Below, piece after piece: positions 15,278 to 22,903 of a stretch of 60,026 nt of DNA. Below the pieces are notes generated by a model. It was given only the letters and a program-made list of their open reading frames with translations. It was not told the origin of the DNA and searched no databases. Origin of the DNA: Bacteroidales bacterium UBA7258. Its GTDB lineage: Bacteria > Bacteroidota > Bacteroidia > Bacteroidales > UBA932. The position numbers and the translations under genes are program-made. Location of the stretch: positions 1 to 60,026 of the forward strand of contig DKSK01000008.1 of the NCBI GenBank assembly GCA_002472565.1. The letters are read 5' to 3'. Each line of letters opens with the position of its first letter. Position 1 is the first letter of the stretch.

Positions 15278-17566
15278 ATGAGAATTTTTGCGAAACTTCT
15301 TGCCGCCTCCTTGGCGGCCATCCCCCTCCTCGCGGGCTGCACTGCCTCTGATAAGGAGCAGGCGGCTGATTTTTCCAAGGCTCTGGAATTGAAGAGCCCG
15401 GACGGAGGACTCACCATGAAATTCACCCTCTCGGAAGATGGTACCCCGATGTATTCTCTTGATTATCAGGAGAAAAATGTCATCCTTCCTTCTTCTCTGG
15501 GCTACGAGATCAGGGGTGATCGTGACTATTCCTACAAGAAGGGGGCCATCTACGGCGCCCCGAAATCTCTCCACGACGGCTTCAGCCTCCTGACTTCTTC
15601 GACGGACAGCCTCGACGAAGTCTGGCATCCGGTGATGGGAGAAGAGTCCAGCGTGAGAAACAATTACAGGGAGCTGCTGGTGGCCCTGAAGCAGGACTCC
15701 ACCGGCATCCTCATGAACATCCGTTTCCGCCTCTATGATGACGGCCTGGGCCTGCGCTATGAATTCCCTCAGCAGGACTTCAGCTATTTTACCATAAAAG
15801 AGGAGCTGACCAGCTTCGCCATGGCCGGAGACCACACCGCATGGTGGATTCCTGGGGACTACGACAACCAGGAGTACAATTACAACGAGTCCCGCCTGAG
15901 CGAGATACCGTCTGTCTATAAAGCCAAGGGTATACTCAGAAATGCTTCCCAGCAGATCTTCTCCGACACTGGAGTCCAGACCGCCCTCCAGATGCGCACC
16001 GATGATGGGCTCTATATCAACATTCATGAGGCTGCCGTTGTGGATTATCCTACGACTTCCCTCAATCTTGACGAGAAGACCCTGACCTTCACGACCTGGC
16101 TGACTCCGGACGCCGTGGGATGGAAGGGCTTCATGCAGACCCCGTGCAAGAGCCCCTGGAGAACGGTCATGGTCACGGATTCGGCAGTCAAGACGCTTTC
16201 CAGCAGACTGATACTCAATCTCAACGATCCTTGCGCCTACGAGGATGTCAGCTGGATTCACCCTACGAAGTACATGGGAGTATGGTGGGAGATGATCTGC
16301 GGAAAGTCGAAGTGGTCCTACACATCCGATTATCCTACGGTCCTGATCGGGGTGACGGACTATTCCAAGGCGAAGCCGCACGGACTGCATGGGGCCAATA
16401 ACGAGAATGTCCGCCGCTACATCGATTTCGCCGCGGCCAACGGTTTCGACGCCATCCTCGTCGAGGGATGGAACATCGGCTGGGAGGGGTACGGGCATCA
16501 GAAGGATTATGTCTTCGATTTCCTGACCCCTTACCCGGATTTCGACATTGAGGCCCTGAACCGCTACGCCCATTCCAAGGGCATCAGGCTCATTATGCAC
16601 CATGAGACCTCCGCCTCCGTGAGAAATTACGAAAGGCACATGGAGGAGGCCTATTCCCTGATGAACAAATATGGCTATGACGCCGTCAAGAGCGGCTATG
16701 TAGGAGACATCATCCCTCGCGGCTGGCATCATTACACCCAGGATATGATCAATCATTACCTCTATTGCGTCACCCAGGCCGCCTCCCACCACATCATGGT
16801 CAACGCCCACGAGGCTGTCCGCCCTACAGGTCTGTGCAGGACCTATCCTAATCTCATCGGCAACGAAGCTGCCATGGGAACCGAGTATCGCGGCATCATA
16901 GAGGCTTCCCATGTCACCGTGCTTCCGTTCACCAGGCTCCAGGGCGGACCTATGGACTACACCCCGGGTATTTTCGAGATGGACCTCAGTAAACTCAATC
17001 CTAAACAGGATCCTGTCCAGGCAAAGTTCAAGTCCACCATCTGCAAGCAGCTGGCCCTCTATGTGACCATGTATTCGCCTCTTCAGATGGCGGCAGACCT
17101 TCCTGAGAATTACCAGGCTCACATGGACGCCTTCCAGTTCATCAAGGATGTGGCCCTCGACTGGGAAAAGAGCGTCTATCTCGCGGCCGAACCGGGGGAC
17201 TATGTCGTAGTGGCCAGACAGGCCAAGAAGAGCAGCCTGGATGCCGCTTCAAAGGGAGTCGAGACCCTGCCTGACGGCATGAAGGGCTATGTCAACGGAG
17301 CCACCGCCTATGCCGCCGGCGCCAAAGATGTGTGGTTCGTCGGTGGCGTGACCGATGAAAACGCCCGAGACATAGAGGTGAACTTCGGCTTCCTTCCAGA
17401 GGGCAAGACCTACGAGGCGAGGTTCTATGTGGACGGGCCGGATGCGAGCTGGGAGTCCAAGCCTCAGTCTTACAGCATCTTCAGCGAAGAAGTATCTTCA
17501 GCGACAACCAAGAAAATCCATATGGCCACTTCAGGAGGCTTCGCAATCGAACTGAAAGAAAAATAA
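15278..17566 (+). CDS. Alpha-glucosidase lipoprotein, GH97 (SusB-like)
   Basis: A 762-residue protein from ATG 15278; the seven codons before it do not belong to the signal. The signal MRIFAKLLAASLAAIPLLAGC ends in a lipobox. The GH97 layout is complete: N-terminal beta-sandwich (to about 280), TIM barrel (GVWWEMICGK, DAILVEGWNIGWEGYG), then a C-terminal sandwich. Glutamates in MHHETSASVRNYE (about 442), NAHEAVRPTGL (about 511) and GNEAAMGTE (about 529) fall where inverting SusB-type enzymes have their calcium-bound base and acid. It should release glucose from the ends of malto-oligosaccharides made by the neighbouring amylases. It is followed 5 nt later by the GH13 gene, so the two share a transcript. 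Confidence 0.93.
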   Translation: MRIFAKLLAASLAAIPLLAGCTASDKEQAADFSKALELKSPDGGLTMKFTLSEDGTPMYSLDYQEKNVILPSSLGYEIRGDRDYSYKKGAIYGAPKSLHDGFSLLTSSTDSLDEVWHPVMGEESSVRNNYRELLVALKQDSTGILMNIRFRLYDDGLGLRYEFPQQDFSYFTIKEELTSFAMAGDHTAWWIPGDYDNQEYNYNESRLSEIPSVYKAKGILRNASQQIFSDTGVQTALQMRTDDGLYINIHEAAVVDYPTTSLNLDEKTLTFTTWLTPDAVGWKGFMQTPCKSPWRTVMVTDSAVKTLSSRLILNLNDPCAYEDVSWIHPTKYMGVWWEMICGKSKWSYTSDYPTVLIGVTDYSKAKPHGLHGANNENVRRYIDFAAANGFDAILVEGWNIGWEGYGHQKDYVFDFLTPYPDFDIEALNRYAHSKGIRLIMHHETSASVRNYERHMEEAYSLMNKYGYDAVKSGYVGDIIPRGWHHYTQDMINHYLYCVTQAASHHIMVNAHEAVRPTGLCRTYPNLIGNEAAMGTEYRGIIEASHVTVLPFTRLQGGPMDYTPGIFEMDLSKLNPKQDPVQAKFKSTICKQLALYVTMYSPLQMAADLPENYQAHMDAFQFIKDVALDWEKSVYLAAEPGDYVVVARQAKKSSLDAASKGVETLPDGMKGYVNGATAYAAGAKDVWFVGGVTDENARDIEVNFGFLPEGKTYEARFYVDGPDASWESKPQSYSIFSEEVSSATTKKIHMATSGGFAIELKEK

Positions 17567-17571
17567 ATCAC

Positions 17572-19506
17572 ATGAGGACAATAAATGCGGCGCTCGTCCT
17601 CATGCTTGCAAGTCTAATGACGATATCTTGTAAAAATCATGAAGAGGCGGTGATGGACATTCCGGAGGCTGACAGCACACAGATAGCAAGAGTAGAGCCG
17701 CTTTCGTGGTGGACAGGCATGGAGACTCCTCTCCAGCTTCTGATAGGGGGACCGAATATCTCCTCCTGCGATGTGCGTATCGAGGGGCTCGCCGGGGTTT
17801 CCGTCAAGGAAATCCACAAGGCCGACAGCCCTAACTATCTTTTCGCCGACGTCACGATCAAAGATGTCGCGGAAGCCGGCACCTGCCAGCTGGTCTTCTC
17901 CAAGGATGGAAAAGACCTTTTCCGCAGGCCTTACCAGATCGCCCGGAGAGAGATGGCTTCGGCCTCGAGGAAGAGCTTCACGACGGATGACCTTATCTAC
18001 CTCATCTTTCCTGACCGTTTCGCCGACGGAGACCCTTCCAATGACTCCACCGCCTTCACCGCCGAAGGAACTGACAGGGGCGATGACAACGCCCGCCATG
18101 GAGGCGACATCAAGGGAATAATCGACCATCTTGATTATGTGGCCGGCCTCGGAGCTACGGCCATCTGGTCTACTCCTCTCCTCCTGGACGACGCAAAAGA
18201 GGGATCATATCACGGCTACGCCTGCGACGACTATTACCATATCGACCCTCGCTTCGGTTCCAACGCTCTCTATAAGGAAATGGTGGACAGCGCCCATGCC
18301 AAGGGAATCAAGGTCATAATGGACATAGTGACGAACCATTGCGGGGTGAACCATTGGTGGATGGCCGACCCTCCTTTCAAGGACTGGGTCCATCATTTCG
18401 ACTCCTACACCCAGACGAACGCCGTCTTCAGCACCCAGCTCGACCCTAACGCCTCCTTTTACGACAGAAACATCGAGGAGAGCGGCTGGTTTGTCGAGGC
18501 CATGCCCGACATGAATCTTGACAATCCTTTCGTGCTCAGATACTTCCAGCAGTGGGCCGTCTGGTGGGTGGAGTACGCGGGCCTTGACGGCTTCCGCGTG
18601 GACACCTATCCATACAACGAGAAGGAGCCGATGAGCCGCTGGTGTCAGGCCGTGCTGGCCGAGTATCCTGACTTCAACATCGTAGGTGAATGCTGGACCT
18701 CCGCCCCAGACCAGCTTGCCTACTGGCAGGGCGGAAATGCCAATGCAGACGGCTTCGACAGCCATCTGCCTTCGATCATGGATTTCCCTCTGTGGGGGGC
18801 CATGACTTCGGCCGTAGCTTCCGCCGGCGGTACAGACCCTTCCGATGCCAATTCCATGCGGCAGGTCTACGACGCCCTTTCCCACGACTTCATCTACCAC
18901 GATCTTTCCCGTATGATGATTTTCGGGGCCAACCACGACCATGCCCGCCTCGGTGATGTCTTCGGCCATGATCCGCGCAAGCAGAAACTCTTGCTCAGCA
19001 TGGTGGCAACTCTGCGGGGCATCCCGCAGCTCTACAACGGGGATGAGATGATGTTCTCGGCGAGGAACGGAGGCTGGAGCGACGGGGCTAAGCGCATAGA
19101 TTTCCCTGGAGGCTGGGAAGGGGACGAGGTCAATCTCTTCACCCCTGAAGGCCGCACGGCGGCCAAAGCCGCCGGAGGAGCCTATGCAGATGCCGCGGAA
19201 CTCCACGATTTCACCTCCCGGCTTTTCCTCTGGAGGAAGACATCGGAAGCGGTACGCCGCGGAAAGACTCTCCACTTTATCCCTCAGAATAATTGCTACG
19301 CCTATTTCCGCTACACTGACTCTGAGGCGGTCTTTGTCTTCATCAATGCCTCCTCCGCCGCACAGAAACTCCCTTGGAGCCACTTCGCCGAGTTTGTGAG
19401 CGGCCCGGTTACCGGAGAAGACGTTCTTGGGGGAGGGCAGGTCACGCTCTCCGATTCCACCGAGATCCCTGCCATGAGCCCTTTGATCGCATCCTTTGGA
19501 AGATAA
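17572..19506 (+). CDS. Neopullulanase/alpha-amylase lipoprotein, GH13 (SusA-like)
   Basis: A 644-residue protein starting MRTINAALVLMLASLMTISC, a lipoprotein signal with Cys at 20. Residues 35-130 form an Ig-like domain of the cyclomaltodextrinase N-terminal kind (RVEPLSWWTGMETPLQLLI). The GH13 barrel has DIVTNHCG, GLDGFRVDTYPY (nucleophile Asp about 344), VGECW (Glu about 373) and GANHDHARL (Asp about 456), a complete set. SusA-type enzymes cut starch and pullulan fragments in the periplasm. It sits directly after the SusB-like gene. Unlike the classic Sus locus, no SusC, SusD or SusR is nearby. Confidence 0.92.
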   Translation: MRTINAALVLMLASLMTISCKNHEEAVMDIPEADSTQIARVEPLSWWTGMETPLQLLIGGPNISSCDVRIEGLAGVSVKEIHKADSPNYLFADVTIKDVAEAGTCQLVFSKDGKDLFRRPYQIARREMASASRKSFTTDDLIYLIFPDRFADGDPSNDSTAFTAEGTDRGDDNARHGGDIKGIIDHLDYVAGLGATAIWSTPLLLDDAKEGSYHGYACDDYYHIDPRFGSNALYKEMVDSAHAKGIKVIMDIVTNHCGVNHWWMADPPFKDWVHHFDSYTQTNAVFSTQLDPNASFYDRNIEESGWFVEAMPDMNLDNPFVLRYFQQWAVWWVEYAGLDGFRVDTYPYNEKEPMSRWCQAVLAEYPDFNIVGECWTSAPDQLAYWQGGNANADGFDSHLPSIMDFPLWGAMTSAVASAGGTDPSDANSMRQVYDALSHDFIYHDLSRMMIFGANHDHARLGDVFGHDPRKQKLLLSMVATLRGIPQLYNGDEMMFSARNGGWSDGAKRIDFPGGWEGDEVNLFTPEGRTAAKAAGGAYADAAELHDFTSRLFLWRKTSEAVRRGKTLHFIPQNNCYAYFRYTDSEAVFVFINASSAAQKLPWSHFAEFVSGPVTGEDVLGGGQVTLSDSTEIPAMSPLIASFGR

Positions 19507-19544
19507 ATTCCGAGGAGAGAGAGAACGGCGTAATAATAAATTCT

Positions 19545-19552
19545 TATATTTG
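19545..19552 (+). promoter_or_regulatory. -7 promoter element of the cation exporter gene
   Basis: TATATTTG, a perfect -7 match. Transcription should start close to 19559, that is, at the first base of the hairpin 19560-19588. Confidence 0.65.
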
Positions 19553-19559
19553 CATCTGC

Positions 19560-19588
19560 GGGCCAGTGGCGATATGCGCCACTGGCCC
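19560..19588 (+). promoter_or_regulatory. Perfect 12-bp hairpin filling the leader of the cation exporter
   Basis: GGGCCAGTGGCG (19560-19571) and CGCCACTGGCCC (19577-19588) pair perfectly around the 5-nt loop ATATG. It starts about at the predicted transcript start and ends 6 nt before ATG 19595, so it covers nearly the whole 5' leader. No U-run follows, so it is not an ordinary terminator for the GH13 gene. It could control translation or protect the 5' end. Confidence 0.7.
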
Positions 19589-19594
19589 TAATAT

Positions 19595-20725
19595 ATGGAA
19601 GAAATAGACACTTCAAGGAAAAGGACAATCATAAGGGCCGGAATCGTCGGCGTTGTCGCCAACATCCTCCTTGCCGCTTTCAAGGCCATAGTCGGACTTG
19701 CCGCCCATTCCATAGCCATAGTGATGGATGCCCTCAATAACCTTTCCGATGCCGGATCCTCGACTGTGACGATAATCGGAGCCAAACTGGCGGCACGCAA
19801 GCCAGACCGCGAGCATCCCTTCGGCCACGGGCGCTATGAGTATGTAAGCGCTTTCGTGGTGGCCGTCCTCATCTTGTATGCCGGTATCGCGGCCCTTGTG
19901 GAGTCTGTGAAGAAAATCATCAGTCCCTCGGCTCCGGACTATTCCGCCGCCACCCTCATCGTGGTTTCCACGGCCGTGTTGGTGAAGATTTTCCTGGGCT
20001 TTTATTGCCGCAGGAAAGGCCGCGAGACGGATTCAGACGCCCTCTCCAATTCAGGAGGAGACGCCCTTATGGATGCCGTGATTTCTTTCGCCACCCTCGT
20101 ATCAGCCGTGATTTTCATGATATGGAGAATCTCGCTCGATGCCTGGCTGGCCGCGGTGATTTCGCTCTTGATCATCAAGGTGGGAATAGATATGCTCCAG
20201 GAGACGATTTCCAGGCTCCTGGGCGAGCGAGTGGACAAGTCTATGGCCGAAAAGATCCGTTCCGCAGCCCTGTCATATCCAGAGGTGAAGGGGGTCTATG
20301 ACATAGTGCTGAGCAATTACGGCCCGGACAAATATTATGGTTCCCTCCACATAGAAGTGCCGGACACCCTTTCAGTGGCGGAAATTGACGTCCTCTCCAG
20401 AAAGATTTCCTCGAAGGTATATTGCGATTATGGAGTCATCCTGACGGCCGTCGGCATCTATTCGAAGGTCACGGAGGAGGGGATACAGGCGGAAACCGAG
20501 AAGCGTATCAGAGATTTCTGTCTTGGAGTTAAGGGTGTGCTCGAGGTCCATGCCTTCTTCATGGACGAGAAGGCTAAGAAGATCCGTTTCGACGTCGTCA
20601 TCAGCTTCGACGCCCCAGACCGGAGCGCCGTCTATGAAGAGGTCTCTTCAGGGGTGAGGCAAATGTATCCGGACTATTGTTTCGAGATAGTCATGGATTC
20701 AGATTACACGGACATCTGCAAATAG
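19595..20725 (+). CDS. Cation diffusion facilitator (CDF) metal exporter
   Basis: A 376-residue inner-membrane protein that exports divalent metals (zinc, manganese, iron or similar) against protons. It has about six membrane helices. Metal-binding residues appear in helix II (AIVMDALNNLSDAGSS) and helix V (SGGDALMDAVIS), with HPFGHGRYEY between. The cytoplasmic C-terminal domain (residues 210-300) is present and followed by a second similar segment (residues 300-376), making it longer than the usual 300. The Asn-x-x-x-Asp / Asp-x-x-x-Asp pattern resembles manganese/iron types more than the His-containing zinc types; this is an inference. Its 3' end overlaps the convergent Nudix gene by 22 bp. 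Confidence 0.88.
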   Translation: MEEIDTSRKRTIIRAGIVGVVANILLAAFKAIVGLAAHSIAIVMDALNNLSDAGSSTVTIIGAKLAARKPDREHPFGHGRYEYVSAFVVAVLILYAGIAALVESVKKIISPSAPDYSAATLIVVSTAVLVKIFLGFYCRRKGRETDSDALSNSGGDALMDAVISFATLVSAVIFMIWRISLDAWLAAVISLLIIKVGIDMLQETISRLLGERVDKSMAEKIRSAALSYPEVKGVYDIVLSNYGPDKYYGSLHIEVPDTLSVAEIDVLSRKISSKVYCDYGVILTAVGIYSKVTEEGIQAETEKRIRDFCLGVKGVLEVHAFFMDEKAKKIRFDVVISFDAPDRSAVYEEVSSGVRQMYPDYCFEIVMDSDYTDICK

Positions 20726-21114
20726 CCTCCCTTGCTCTCAGATAGGCTTTCTATGAGTTTCGCATCGGCGGGCAGCCAGCGTACCGAAAGCAGATCGGAA
20801 GGCGAGAGCCAGCGGGAATCCTCTGCCTCCAGAAGCTTCGGCCCACTCCCGCTCAGACGGCAGAGATAGCAGTGCATCCTCAGATGGAAGGCGGGATAGT
20901 CGTAGTCTATGGTCATGAGGAAGCGGTCTATCGAGATTTCCGTGTCAAGCTCTTCTCGGATTTCTCTTTTGAGCGCTTCTTCAGGGCTCTCTCCAGGCTC
21001 GATTTTTCCGCCGGGAAACTCCCACCAGTCTTTCCATTCTCCGCGGCCTCTCTGGTCTGCGAAATATTTCCCGCTGTTTTCTATTACGGCGGCCGCCACT
21101 TCAATCATCTTCAT
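20704..21114 (-). CDS. Nudix hydrolase, MutT/NudG-like
   Basis: About 136 residues from ATG 21114 (MKMIEVAAAVIE); an ATG 15 nt earlier is possible. The complete Nudix box is at about residues 34-56: GGKIEPGESPEEALKREI then REELDTEI, matching G-x5-E-x7-REUxEExGU. The size and the pattern ENSGKYFADQRGRGEWKDWWEFPGG... are those of (d)NTP pyrophosphohydrolases that clean damaged or unusual nucleotides such as oxidised or methylated dCTP. Cytoplasmic. It overlaps the convergent CDF gene at the 3' end by 22 bp and lies 22 nt after the stop of the upstream nucleoside kinase gene, probably one transcript with it. Confidence 0.87.
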   Translation of the reverse strand: MKMIEVAAAVIENSGKYFADQRGRGEWKDWWEFPGGKIEPGESPEEALKREIREELDTEISIDRFLMTIDYDYPAFHLRMHCYLCRLSGSGPKLLEAEDSRWLSPSDLLSVRWLPADAKLIESLSESKGGYLQMSV

Positions 21115-21136
21115 GCCCTCTTCCTCCATCTCCCCA

Positions 21137-22858
21137 TCAAAGGGTCTGGCCTCCGATGAATTCGCGCATGATGGAGGTAGGAGGAATAGCCTCGATTTCC
21201 GATGGCTGTAGAGCCACTATGTAGCGCAGGAATTTCAGCAGCCTGACGGCCTCGGTGTAGGCCGGAGAATTAGGCGCAATCCGCATCAGCAGCGGCTCGG
21301 CGTAGTATTTAAGCATAGGCAGCTCGAAAATCAGGGCGGAATTGAAGAGAGCGTCGGCATTCTCCTGATATGGGAAGATATTCCGCTCTTCGCCGCGGCG
21401 CACGCTGTTCCATCGCTCTATCGTGGACTCCGGAGTTATTCCGCGGACCCTGTTGTCCCTGACCATTCTCCGAAGCAGGCGGTTGTCCGAGGTCGAAATG
21501 TCATTGTTCTCGTCCAGATTGAGCGAAGTCAGGGCGGAGGCGTAGACTTTGAACACCTTCGACTGGTCCACGTCAGGAATCATCTTCGGGTCCAGAGCAT
21601 GGATGCCTTCCATGATGAGTATGTCCTTTTCTCCCAGTCTCATCCGCTTCCCCGTAAAGGTCCTTGTTCCGGACTTGAAGTCATATTTCGGGATTTCAAC
21701 CTCCTTTCCGTCAATCAGTTCGTTCAGCTGCTGATTGAGAAAAGCCAGGTCCATGGCGTAGAGGGATTCGAAGTCGTATTCCCCGTTTTCGTCCTTTGGA
21801 GTATGCTCCCTGTCCACGAAATAATTGTCCAGCTCGATGACCTTCGGCTTCAGGCCGAGTACCATGCACTGGAGGGCCAGGCGGAGGGAAGAGGAAGTTT
21901 TTCCGCTGGATGAAGGCCCGGCTATGAAAACGACCTTGACCTGGCCGCGGCGCTTGTAGATCATGTCGGCTATGTCGGCATAGCGCCTTTCATGTAGGGC
22001 TTCGGCGATGTTGATCAGCTTGACGGCATGACCTTCATGGATGGCCCTGTTGAGGTCTCCTACACCATGAATCCCCATGATGTCGCACCATTGTGAATAC
22101 TCTTCCAGGGTAGATGCGATCTTGCTCTGGCGGTGCATGGGGGTGATCTTGGTGAAGTCGTTCATCAGAGGAAGCTGAAGGCAGAAGCCCTGCCTGAACT
22201 GAATCAGATCGAAGTTCTTGATCTTCCCAGTCGATGGAACCAAAGGCCCGTGGAAGGTGTCAAAGTCTCCGTTCAGCTCGTACATGCTGCATACGCAGAA
22301 GCCGAGGCTGTTAAGAAGCTCAATCTTTTCCGGCTGGTTGTGTGCGCTGAAGACGGCCGTGGCCTCTTCCGTGCTCATCTTGACCTTACCGAAAGGCAGA
22401 TCCTCCTCCACGATAGACCTCATCCTGGCCTTAATCTTGTCTATTTCCTCTTCGCTGACCGGATAGGCTATCGCCCTTCCGTCTTCCTTCTTGGCGGTCT
22501 CCCGTATCTCGCAATAGGTGCCGCTCGGAAGAGAGTGATCTATATATAGCACCTTGTCCGGGAAGATTTCTCTCACGGCCTTCTGCAGAATGAAGGAGAG
22601 CGAGCGGTTATAGGTGCGGCGCCCATCCGGATGATTGTAGCCGATGAACTCTACTACGCACTGGTCGAAGGGGCAGTAGCTCAATTCCTTGAGCTTATTG
22701 TCCACGAGGGCGGCCAGCACATCGTACTCTTCGCCGCTCTTCTCGTCCTTGACCTTGCTGATGCCGGCCTTCCCGGCCATCTCCTTCAGGGTCGTCCCGA
22801 GGCTCACCCCGTAGGACTTCCCGTCATTCTTGCAGTATACCTTGAAATTCTTTTCCAT
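21137..22858 (-). CDS. Nucleoside (uridine-type) kinase with N-terminal TGS domain
   Basis: A 573-residue protein from ATG 22858 (MEKNFKVYC); the frame offers 9 more codons upstream. The first 65 residues are a TGS-like domain (VSLGTTLKEMAGKAG); next is a region like the threonyl-tRNA synthetase second additional domain (KVLYIDHSLPSGTYCEIRET). The kinase domain starts near 280 with the P-loop FIAGPSSSGKTSSSLRLALQ, then VIELDNYFVDREHTPKDENG and DILIMEGIHALDP, as in uridine kinase/phosphoribulokinase. The architecture is widespread in Bacteroidota and Firmicutes, usually annotated as nucleoside kinase. Pyrimidine salvage is the likely role; regulation through the TGS part is a guess. Confidence 0.87.
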   Translation of the reverse strand: MEKNFKVYCKNDGKSYGVSLGTTLKEMAGKAGISKVKDEKSGEEYDVLAALVDNKLKELSYCPFDQCVVEFIGYNHPDGRRTYNRSLSFILQKAVREIFPDKVLYIDHSLPSGTYCEIRETAKKEDGRAIAYPVSEEEIDKIKARMRSIVEEDLPFGKVKMSTEEATAVFSAHNQPEKIELLNSLGFCVCSMYELNGDFDTFHGPLVPSTGKIKNFDLIQFRQGFCLQLPLMNDFTKITPMHRQSKIASTLEEYSQWCDIMGIHGVGDLNRAIHEGHAVKLINIAEALHERRYADIADMIYKRRGQVKVVFIAGPSSSGKTSSSLRLALQCMVLGLKPKVIELDNYFVDREHTPKDENGEYDFESLYAMDLAFLNQQLNELIDGKEVEIPKYDFKSGTRTFTGKRMRLGEKDILIMEGIHALDPKMIPDVDQSKVFKVYASALTSLNLDENNDISTSDNRLLRRMVRDNRVRGITPESTIERWNSVRRGEERNIFPYQENADALFNSALIFELPMLKYYAEPLLMRIAPNSPAYTEAVRLLKFLRYIVALQPSEIEAIPPTSIMREFIGGQTL

Positions 22859-22903
22859 ATCAGACTTCTTTCTGTTTCTCTTCACAAGCTCTCAGGCTGC
22901 CGT

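Noticed and set aside
15245..17122. A 625-codon open frame on the minus strand opposite the GH97 gene
   Set aside because: GH97 motifs on the plus strand are complete; the opposite frame shows no family features.
18205..19383. A 392-codon minus-strand frame opposite the SusA-like gene
   Set aside because: Shadow frame; GH13 catalytic motifs are on the plus strand.
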